NCBI GenBank assembly: GCA_050303815.1
Contig: JBNLCM010000138.1
Coordinates: 1 to 48,128, forward strand
Length of the DNA stretch: 48,128 nt
Direction: 5' to 3'
Origin: Cognatazoarcus sp050303815
GTDB lineage: Bacteria > Pseudomonadota > Gammaproteobacteria > Burkholderiales > Rhodocyclaceae
Below the pieces are notes generated by a model. That model was not told the DNA's origin. It searched no databases and was given only the letters and a program-made list of their open reading frames with translations. A program made the position numbers and the translations under genes. This document shows, piece after piece, positions 8,542-16,095 of the stretch (position 1 is its first letter; every line of letters starts with the position of its first letter).

Positions 8542-8548
8542 GCAGACG

Positions 8549-9373
8549 CTAGAGGTGGGGCGCCTGAATGTGCATCCAGTCGTAGTTGCGCGCCCTGCCC
8601 AGGCTGGTCCAGCCCTCGTCTTCCCAGGCGGCCCACCAGGCATCGTATTCCGGGCGCGCGAAGCTGGCCTGACGCCAGTCCCACTCGAAGCGGTTGTTGC
8701 CGGGATCGTAATCCACGGCGACCCCCCAAGCATGCATCGAGTAGGTGCTGCCCCCCTTCTTCTTTCGTACGTTCAGGCAACCGCCGAACAGGTCCAGCCC
8801 CAGGTCGACGATGCGCTCCGGGCCGTAGTGCGCCAGCACGCGCGTCAGGATGCGCGAGAGGCTGTCGTGGACCTTCTCGTGGCAGCTGTAGCGGGTCAGC
8901 TCCACGTTCTTGTCCCAGGCCAGGCGGTGGCGGTATGGAAGTTCCAGCAGGGTCTGGTGTTCGCCAACCGCGCCGAAGAAGGCCTCGACCTCGCTCTGGC
9001 GCTGATGCGGCCAGGGATGCGGACGCGACGGATCGAGTTCCTCGTTGTCGCGGAAATTCGGCGCCACGCGGTTGTTCTGCAGACGTTCGCGGATGACGTT
9101 GACCGCATAGTCGGTCTGACTGCCCCACAGGCCGTCGATCGTGCCGGGGTCCACCCCCTCGTCGCGACAGCGCAGCTGGACATAGCCGGTCAGCAGCTTG
9201 GTCCGCGGCCACGCGTCCCAGCCCTCCGGCAATTCGGAGCGCCGCGGCGTCAGCGCCCGCCGCAGGGCCCCCTCGGAATCGGCACCGAGCCGCCCATCAA
9301 CATCGCCCGCGGCGTGGCCACGCGCGTTGAGTTCGTTCTGGATAAAGCGGATCACCGTGCTGCTGATGGCCAT
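8549..9373 (-). CDS. M15-family metallopeptidase with N-terminal peptidoglycan-binding-like repeats
   Basis: The C-terminal half carries the zinc-ligand pattern of M15 D-Ala-D-Ala/endolysin peptidases: H214 and D221 in STYSMHAWGVAVDYDP, and H268 in NYDWMHIQ. The N-terminal 100 residues hold two helical repeats with the spacing of peptidoglycan-binding domains (VIRFIQNELNARG… and GYVQLRCRDEGVDPGTIDG…). No signal peptide is visible, so export would need a holin or another route, or the enzyme acts after lysis as phage endolysins do. An AGGAGA ribosome site lies 6 bases before ATG 9373. It follows the lipoprotein gene by 12 bases, so the two form an operon that diverges from the giant CHAT gene. 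Confidence 0.85.
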   Translation of the reverse strand: MAISSTVIRFIQNELNARGHAAGDVDGRLGADSEGALRRALTPRRSELPEGWDAWPRTKLLTGYVQLRCRDEGVDPGTIDGLWGSQTDYAVNVIRERLQNNRVAPNFRDNEELDPSRPHPWPHQRQSEVEAFFGAVGEHQTLLELPYRHRLAWDKNVELTRYSCHEKVHDSLSRILTRVLAHYGPERIVDLGLDLFGGCLNVRKKKGGSTYSMHAWGVAVDYDPGNNRFEWDWRQASFARPEYDAWWAAWEDEGWTSLGRARNYDWMHIQAPHL

Positions 9374-9385
9374 CGTCGTCTCCTG

Positions 9386-9937
9386 TCAGTCCGCGAATTG
9401 TGTCAGTGATGCCTTGAAGCGCCGAAAGGCCGGAAGGTAGGCGCGACTCGCCGCCGCGTCCCGACTCATCAGCTGGAACGACCAGCTCACCGTGCCATCG
9501 ACCGACACGTAGGTCTCGACGGTCCGCCGGACGCTGCCGTCCCGCGCCGCCATGTGCCGCTCGAGCCGGGTGAGCTCCCCTTCGCCGCTGCGGCGCTCCG
9601 CGACAAGCACCTCGGTCCCCGGATCGAGGGCCAGCGCCGGATCGTCGCGCCGCCACTGGGGCGACAACACGTAGAACGACGCTTCGCCACCCGGCGCATC
9701 GAAGGCCACACTGTCCCAGCCCCGTCCATCGCTGCCGGCCAGCACCGGCCTGGGCGCGAACTCCGGCGGATAGGCGATCGAGAACCACGCCCCCTCGAAA
9801 ACCGGCCAGTCACCAGAGGTGACGACCGCCGCCCCGTCGGGCCCCGGCACGGTCGCCAGGCAGCCCGCCACGGCCCAGGCACAGAGCAGCCCCCCCGGCC
9901 AACGCCACGGCGAGCCGGAGGCCAGACGCGCCATCAT
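9386..9937 (-). CDS. Putative lipoprotein of unknown function
   Basis: The 183-residue product has an arginine-containing N-terminus, a hydrophobic stretch and a lipobox-like VAGC, followed by a soluble domain of about 150 residues rich in beta-type sequence (segments such as WFSIAYPPEF and ASFYVLSPQW). I do not recognise the family. The frame is open upstream to 10018, but paired ATG codons at 9937 and 9934 sit after a GAGG ribosome site and directly before the signal sequence, so 9937 was chosen. It is 12 bases upstream of the M15 peptidase gene, suggesting a shared envelope-related role. Confidence 0.7.
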   Translation of the reverse strand: MMARLASGSPWRWPGGLLCAWAVAGCLATVPGPDGAAVVTSGDWPVFEGAWFSIAYPPEFAPRPVLAGSDGRGWDSVAFDAPGGEASFYVLSPQWRRDDPALALDPGTEVLVAERRSGEGELTRLERHMAARDGSVRRTVETYVSVDGTVSWSFQLMSRDAAASRAYLPAFRRFKASLTQFAD

Positions 9938-10336
9938 GCGTGAACCTCGCCCGCGCGATGCGCGACCGACCATCCGGGGCAGGGCGTCGTTCTTTGCGTT
10001 CCCATGTGTCACAGTCAACGCACCGCGAATGCTTCTGTCAAGTTGGCAGGCGTCTCACGGCGGGTTTCGCCATGACGCATCACTGACCCATAATGGATCT
10101 GACAAACCGGCGCCCGGGGAGACACACCGCAGCCACCGGCCATAGCGCGCCGGCACACCAGAACAACAGAGCAACGCGCCATGCCGCAGACCGAGCCAAC
10201 CCGCCATCACGGCAGCCGACGCGCACGCGCCGCGCCGTGGCCGGCTGTGCTCGCCTCGCCTCGTGTTCGCCCAGCCCGCCGCCCAAGCCCGCAGACCCGG
10301 GGCCCCGCCCCCGGCCACTGAGAAGGAAGCCTACCG
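9938..10336. promoter_or_regulatory. Divergent intergenic region between the lipoprotein gene and the CHAT gene
   Basis: These 399 bases separate the divergent lipoprotein/M15 operon from the giant CHAT gene, so both promoters should be here; no convincing -35/-10 pair was picked by eye. A GAAGGAAG ribosome site precedes ATG 10337. A 46-codon frame (10181-10321) ends 15 bases before the CHAT start but is Arg/Pro-rich and has no ribosome site. No RNA gene or repeat was recognised. Confidence 0.5.
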
Positions 10337-13300
10337 ATGCCCACCGACACCTCCTGCGACATCGTCTTCATCGTGCCTGGCGACGGGCAGGCCCCCGCCG
10401 GCGTGCGAGGCAGCCGGGAGGCCAGCGACGCGCCACCCCATGGGCTGGAGGGCGAGGTCCTCAGTTCGATCCGCGTGGCGGGCCAGCGCGACGGCGGCAG
10501 TGAGCACCGCGTGGTGGCGCGCCCCGGCACGGACGTCGTCGTCCTGCAGCTCGACGGGGGCCCCCAGCTGATCCTTCACCCGGAAACGGCGCAGAGCCTG
10601 ATGATGGCCCAGTCGGACACGCGGCGCGGCCGCGGTGCGAGCGAGGGCCCGCCGGCCGAGCTGCGCGTGCCCGTCGAGTTGCGCTGGCGCGGACTCGAAG
10701 AGGCGGCCAGTGCCTCGCGGGGCGCCAGCCGGGGCTTCCTCGGCAAAGTCCTGCTCAAGCTCTTCCAGGTCATCCGCCCCAAGGCCGCCGGCCTTGCGGG
10801 CACCCAGCTGGTGGAGCTCATCGACGGCCAGGTCCGGGAAGGGGTCTATCGGCTGAGCAGCGACGCGCTCGGTTCGCTCAAGGACGCGGCGCCGGTCGAC
10901 ACCCTCGACACGACCCCCGACGGCCGCCGCGCGCTGGTGCTCGCCCACGGCACCTTCTCGAGCACCAGCGGCACCTTCTCGAAGCTCTGGTCAGAACATC
11001 CGGGGCAGGTCGAGGCCCTGTTCTCCCGGTTCGAGGGCTGCGTCTACGGCCTCGACCACGCCACACTCGGGCGCAGCCCGATCGAGAACGCACTGACCCT
11101 CGCACGGGCCTGCCCGAAGCACACGCGTCTGACCCTGCTGACCCATTCCCGGGGCGGCCTCGTTGCCGAGGTCCTCGTCCGGGCGGCCGCGCTGACCCGA
11201 CTGGGCAGCGACGACACCGACCATTTCAAGCCCGAGGCCCTGCCCGTCGTCGACCTCAAGGACACCTCGGCAGACGACAAGGCCGCGATGGCCGCCGCCC
11301 TCGCGGCCCAGGCCGCCGCCCTCGCCGAACTGGTCAGGCTGCTGGACGAGAACGACATCGAGGTCGAGCGCGTCGTCCGCGTGGCCTGCCCCGCCCGCGG
11401 CACCCTGCTCGCCAGCAAGCGCTTCGACGCCTACCTGTCGGTGTTCCGCTGGGCCATGGAGCTCGCCAAGCTGCCCGTGCTGCCCGAACTCGTCACCTTC
11501 CTCGGCGAGATCGCGAGCCAGCGCACCGACCCGGCCCGCATGCCGGGCCTTGCGGCGATGGTGCCGGACAGCCCGCTGGTCCAGTGGCTGCATGCCGCCG
11601 AGGAGCCGGCGCGCGGAGAGCTGTGGGTCGTGGCCGGGGACATGGCTGGCGATTCGATCGGCAGCTGGCTCAAGACCCTGATGGCCGACGCCTTCTTCTG
11701 GACCGACAACGACCTGGTCGTGCAGACCCGTTCCATGTACGGCGGCACCCCCCGCGCCGACGAAGCGCGCTTTACGCTCGATCAGGGCGGCAAGGTCAGC
11801 CACTTCCGCTATTTCACCAACAAGGCCACCGCCGAGCCCATCGTGGACGCGCTGACCCGCGCCAGCGGTGCCGGCTGGCGCCCCATCGGCCCCCTCTCCT
11901 ATGCGGGCGAATCGGCCTCTGGCGAGCGCGCCGCGCGGGGCGAGAACACCAGCGACGGCACGGCGCACCCGGATCGCCCCGCGGTGTTCGTGCTGCCCGG
12001 CATCCTCGGCAGCCACATCAAGCGCGACGGCAAGCGGATCTGGCTGGGCTTCCGGCTGCTCGGCGGCCTCAAGAAGCTGGCCTACTCGCCCGACGAGCCC
12101 ACCGGCCGCTTCGAGCCCGATGGCGCGGTCGGCCGGATCTACGACGACCTGATCAAGTTCCTCGCCCGCAGCCACGAGGTCATCGAGTTCTCGTACGACT
12201 GGCGACGGCCCATCGAGGAGGAGGCGGCGCGACTCGGCGCCGCCGTCGAGCGCGCCATCGACGCCCGCGCGGCCAGCGGCCAGCCGGTGCGCATCGTCGC
12301 CCACTCGATGGGTGGCCTGGTGGCCAGGACGATGCAGCTGGAGCGCCCGGAGGTCTGGGAGCGGCTGATGCAGCTGCCCGGCAGCCGCTTCCTGATGCTC
12401 GGCACACCGAATGGCGGCTCGTGGGCGCCCATGCAGACGCTGTCGGGCGACGACACGTTCGGCAATACCCTGGTGGCCTTTGGCGCGCCGTTCCAGGACG
12501 GTGCGGCCCGCACGATGATGGCCCAGTTCCCCGGCTTCATTCAGCTCCAGACCGCGCTGACCGACCCGACCGACACGCTGGGCCGGGCCGAACGCTGGGA
12601 GGAGCTCGCGCGGGCGGACCACGAGGCCATGCGCGACTTCAACTGGTGGCACCAGGATGACCGCCAGGCCAGCATCTACCACTGGGGCATTCCGAAGCAG
12701 GCCGTGCTCGACCAGGCCATCGCGCTGCGCGCACGCCTCGATCGCCAGCGCGACAACGACCTCGCGCGGTTCCCCGGGCGCATCCTGCTGGTCCTCGGCC
12801 AGGCCGATTTCACCCCCGACGGCTACGAACTCGGCGACGAGGGCCTCGTCTATCTCAATGCGCGGGAGACCGGAGACGGCCGCGTGACGCGCCAGAGCGC
12901 GATGCTGCCGGGGGTCCCGACGTGGCAAACCGACTGCGAGCACGGCGCCCTGCCCGACCACAGCGCCGCCTATGGCGCCTACCTCGACCTCCTCGAGCAA
13001 GGTGCCACCGACCGCCTGCCCAAGGCGGAGCCCGGCCCCCAGCGCGGCGCCGGCGTGATGCGCAGCCGCCCCTCGCGCGAGCGCCTGCGTGCCCTGCCGC
13101 CGCCCCGCCCGCTTCACCTGCGCCTGCTCGATGTGCCGGAGGCACCGGAGGGCTACGTCGCCGAATCCGTTCCGTTGTCGATCCAGGTGGTCAATGGCGA
13201 TCTCGCCTTCGTCACCGCGCCGCTGCTGCTCGGCCACTACTCTTCAGCCACGCTGGGGGGCGCCGAGGCCGCCGTGGATCGCCTGATCGGCGGCACCATG

Positions 13301-16048
13301 GGCCAGGCACTCCAGCTGGGCCAGTATCCGGACCAGCCGGGCACGCACCAGATCTTCGTCAATCACAGCGTCAACCGGGCCAACCCCCTCCTCCCCGCGC
13401 GGCCCGAACTCGCCGTGGTGCTCGGGCTGGGCGACGAGAGCGCGCTCGAGCCCGGCGCCCTGACGCACTCGGTCAAGCTCGCGGCGCTTGCGCTCGCCCA
13501 GCGCCTGATGGAAAGCGGCTCGGAGCGTAGCGGCATCCCGGTCGCCGCGACGCTGGTCGGCAGTGGTGGCACCAACATCACGGCGGGCCAGGCGGCCCAG
13601 TTCATCGCCCGCGGCGTCCGGCTCGCGGACGAGGCGCTGATGCGCCTGAACGAGGATTGCCCGTCGGGCATGCGACGCTGGCCGCGGATCGTGGCGCTGC
13701 AGATCATCGAGCTCTACCTCAACCGCGCCAGCGAGGCCTGGCATGCGCTGGCCGAACTCGAGGCCTCGGCGCCCAACCGCTACCGGCTCGACGGGCAGGT
13801 CACGATCGGCCATCGCGCCCACCGACGGCCCCTCGGCTTCGGCTACCGAGGCGCCAGCTACGACATCATCCGGGCCACCGGCAGTCGCACGGTGACCCCG
13901 GCCTGGCACATCGAATACTCGGCCCATACCCGCCGCGCGCGCTCCGAGGTGAGAGCCCAATCGACCCAGGGCGCACTGGTTCGCGAGCTGGTTCGCACCG
14001 CCGCATCCAACCACGAGCTGGACAAGGCGTCCGGGCTCGGTCACACGCTGTTCCAGCTGCTGGTGCCGGTCGAGCTGGAGCCCACCTTCGGCGGCACCAG
14101 CCAGATGCTGCTGGAACTCGACAACAACACGGCGGCGATCCCCTGGGAGCTGCTCGACACCCGCGCCGGCGACGCTGCGGGCAGCCGCCAGCCCTGGGCG
14201 ATTCGCGCCCGGCTCGTGCGCAAGCTGCTGATGCGGGACTTCCGTCCGAGCGTACGCGACGCGCGCCGGGACGCCCACGTGCTGGTGATCGGCGAACCCC
14301 AGTGCGACAACACCCTGTACCCGCGCCTGCCGGGTGCACGGCGCGAGGCGCGCGAGGTCGCGCGCCTGCTGACCACCTATGGTGCCAGCCCCCTGCCGGG
14401 TGACTCGGTCGTCACCCGGATCAGCCCCGATACGGGTGAGGGCATCAACGCGCTGGACCTGATCGAGACCCTGATGGACGCGGACCGCGACTGGCGCATC
14501 GTGCACATCGCCGGTCACGGCGAGCCGCCCGAGGCCGCGCTCCCCGGCGATTGCCCCCACGATGACGGCAGCCAGGTCAATCCGCGTGGCGTCGTGCTGT
14601 CCGGCGGTGCCTTCCTCGGCCCGGCCGAGATACGCAGCCTGCGCGTCGTCCCGGAGCTGGTCTTCGTCAATTGCTGCCACCTCGCCAGACTCGAGGGCGA
14701 GCGCGCCCTGCAAAGCACCCACGGTGCCTTGCGCGACCCGGTCGGCTTCGCCAGCGGCGTGGCGGGCGAACTGATCCGGATTGGCGTACGGTGCGTCGTG
14801 GCCGCGGGCTGGGCGGTGGACGACGACGCCGCCGACGCCTTCGCCTCGACCTTCTACAAGGCCCTGCTCCGGGGCCAGCGCTTCATGGACGCCGTAGCCG
14901 ATGCGCGCATCGCCGCGCGCGCCCACGGAGGCAACACGTGGGCCGCCTACCAGTGCTACGGCGATCCCGACTGGACCCTCCAGCGGGCAGACGCACCCGA
15001 TGTGCGCACGCCGACCGCGCCCCAGGACGAATTCGCCCGCATCGCCTCCGTCGAAGATCTGATTCTCGCCCTCGACACCCTCGCCACCGAGTGCGATATG
15101 CCCACCGCCAACCCGCGTCGCCAGCAGGCGAGAATCCGCTACCTGGCCGGGCGCCATGCCGCCCGCATCGATTCGGCCGGGCGCGTCGCCCAGGACTTTG
15201 CGCAGGCCTGGGCGGCGGCCGGCGCCACCGACGAAGCCATCGGCTGCTACCGCAAGGCCATTGCCGCCAACGACGGCGGCGCGACACTACGCGCCAGCGA
15301 ACAGTTGGCGAACCTGCTCGTGAAGCAGGCGTGGAGCAAGGTACGTGCGGCTGACCAGGCCTGCCAGGCGGCCGGAGCTGCCGACGACTCGGCGGTCCGA
15401 GCCGCGCAGGCGACGCTTGGCGCGGTCGTCGCCGAGGCCGACGCCGTGCTCGGCACGGCCACCGCCATGCTCGCCAACATCCAGGCCATCGAACCCAACA
15501 TGGAGCGGCTGAGCCTCGTTGGCTCCGCCTTCAAGCGCAAGGCGATGATCCTGCGGGTGGCCGGACGGCCCGCCCGCGAGATCAACGAAGCCATCGACCG
15601 GATGGAAGCCTTCTACGACAAGGCTGAGTCCCTGGGCGCCGACCGTTCCGATCGCTTCTACCCGGCCCTCAACCGCCTCTCCGCCGCCCTCGCGCGGGCC
15701 GCGGGCCGAACGGTGTCGCTCGACACGGTGCAGATCGCGGCCATCCGGCAATCACTCGCGTCCAGTGTTCGCGAAGCACCCGACTTCTGGAACCTGGCCG
15801 ACGAGATCAACCTGCGCCTCTACGAAGCCCTGGCCGAAGGCCGGCTCGCCGACGCGCGCCACGAACTCGTGGCCAGCTTCGACGACCTCGCCGCGCGCGT
15901 GCCCGGCCAGTGGTACTGGAGCTCCGTCCTGGAGCACCTGGAATTCGTGCTCCATGGCCTGGTTCATGGCCGCCGATCCGCCGCCGAACGGAACGCAGCC
16001 AAGGCCGTGCTGGAGGCCGTCAGGGGCCACGCCGGCGGGTCTGCCTGA
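10337..16048 (+). CDS. Giant dual alpha/beta-hydrolase - CHAT protease - helical repeat protein
   Basis: This 1903-residue protein has no signal peptide and should be cytoplasmic. Domains in order: (1) residues about 195-370, an alpha/beta-hydrolase with LVLAHGTFS at 201-209 and nucleophile elbow THSRGG (S271); (2) about 545-890, an LCAT/esterase-like hydrolase with VLPGILGSH at 552-560, elbow AHSMGG (S657), then GDGRV (D847) and CEHG (H869) as likely triad partners; (3) about 920-1230, an unassigned domain with a faint resemblance to the N-terminal domain of leucyl aminopeptidases; (4) about 1235-1550, a CHAT caspase-like domain with H1394 in HIAGHG and C1447 in FVNCCH; (5) about 1590-1903, an alpha-helical TPR-like region. 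All catalytic residues appear intact. CHAT proteins of known function are proteases in defence or cell death; coupling to lipase modules suggests proteolytic activation or membrane attack, which is inference. Confidence 0.9.
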   Translation: MPTDTSCDIVFIVPGDGQAPAGVRGSREASDAPPHGLEGEVLSSIRVAGQRDGGSEHRVVARPGTDVVVLQLDGGPQLILHPETAQSLMMAQSDTRRGRGASEGPPAELRVPVELRWRGLEEAASASRGASRGFLGKVLLKLFQVIRPKAAGLAGTQLVELIDGQVREGVYRLSSDALGSLKDAAPVDTLDTTPDGRRALVLAHGTFSSTSGTFSKLWSEHPGQVEALFSRFEGCVYGLDHATLGRSPIENALTLARACPKHTRLTLLTHSRGGLVAEVLVRAAALTRLGSDDTDHFKPEALPVVDLKDTSADDKAAMAAALAAQAAALAELVRLLDENDIEVERVVRVACPARGTLLASKRFDAYLSVFRWAMELAKLPVLPELVTFLGEIASQRTDPARMPGLAAMVPDSPLVQWLHAAEEPARGELWVVAGDMAGDSIGSWLKTLMADAFFWTDNDLVVQTRSMYGGTPRADEARFTLDQGGKVSHFRYFTNKATAEPIVDALTRASGAGWRPIGPLSYAGESASGERAARGENTSDGTAHPDRPAVFVLPGILGSHIKRDGKRIWLGFRLLGGLKKLAYSPDEPTGRFEPDGAVGRIYDDLIKFLARSHEVIEFSYDWRRPIEEEAARLGAAVERAIDARAASGQPVRIVAHSMGGLVARTMQLERPEVWERLMQLPGSRFLMLGTPNGGSWAPMQTLSGDDTFGNTLVAFGAPFQDGAARTMMAQFPGFIQLQTALTDPTDTLGRAERWEELARADHEAMRDFNWWHQDDRQASIYHWGIPKQAVLDQAIALRARLDRQRDNDLARFPGRILLVLGQADFTPDGYELGDEGLVYLNARETGDGRVTRQSAMLPGVPTWQTDCEHGALPDHSAAYGAYLDLLEQGATDRLPKAEPGPQRGAGVMRSRPSRERLRALPPPRPLHLRLLDVPEAPEGYVAESVPLSIQVVNGDLAFVTAPLLLGHYSSATLGGAEAAVDRLIGGTMGQALQLGQYPDQPGTHQIFVNHSVNRANPLLPARPELAVVLGLGDESALEPGALTHSVKLAALALAQRLMESGSERSGIPVAATLVGSGGTNITAGQAAQFIARGVRLADEALMRLNEDCPSGMRRWPRIVALQIIELYLNRASEAWHALAELEASAPNRYRLDGQVTIGHRAHRRPLGFGYRGASYDIIRATGSRTVTPAWHIEYSAHTRRARSEVRAQSTQGALVRELVRTAASNHELDKASGLGHTLFQLLVPVELEPTFGGTSQMLLELDNNTAAIPWELLDTRAGDAAGSRQPWAIRARLVRKLLMRDFRPSVRDARRDAHVLVIGEPQCDNTLYPRLPGARREAREVARLLTTYGASPLPGDSVVTRISPDTGEGINALDLIETLMDADRDWRIVHIAGHGEPPEAALPGDCPHDDGSQVNPRGVVLSGGAFLGPAEIRSLRVVPELVFVNCCHLARLEGERALQSTHGALRDPVGFASGVAGELIRIGVRCVVAAGWAVDDDAADAFASTFYKALLRGQRFMDAVADARIAARAHGGNTWAAYQCYGDPDWTLQRADAPDVRTPTAPQDEFARIASVEDLILALDTLATECDMPTANPRRQQARIRYLAGRHAARIDSAGRVAQDFAQAWAAAGATDEAIGCYRKAIAANDGGATLRASEQLANLLVKQAWSKVRAADQACQAAGAADDSAVRAAQATLGAVVAEADAVLGTATAMLANIQAIEPNMERLSLVGSAFKRKAMILRVAGRPAREINEAIDRMEAFYDKAESLGADRSDRFYPALNRLSAALARAAGRTVSLDTVQIAAIRQSLASSVREAPDFWNLADEINLRLYEALAEGRLADARHELVASFDDLAARVPGQWYWSSVLEHLEFVLHGLVHGRRSAAERNAAKAVLEAVRGHAGGSA

Positions 16049-16095
16049 TCCGGCCCGGCCTGGCACTCCGACCGGAGACCGCCGGGTCGCGCCGC

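Noticed and set aside
10181..10321. 46-codon frame ending 15 bases before the CHAT gene start
   Set aside because: It is Arg/Pro-rich, has no ribosome site and no hydrophobic or regulatory (codon-run) pattern. It could be a leader peptide only if conserved, which cannot be tested here.
10991..15157. Two long minus-strand open frames (748 and 637 codons) inside the CHAT gene
   Set aside because: Both mirror the codon periodicity of the plus-strand giant gene, have biased composition rich in Gly, Ala, Arg, His and Val, and show no domain.
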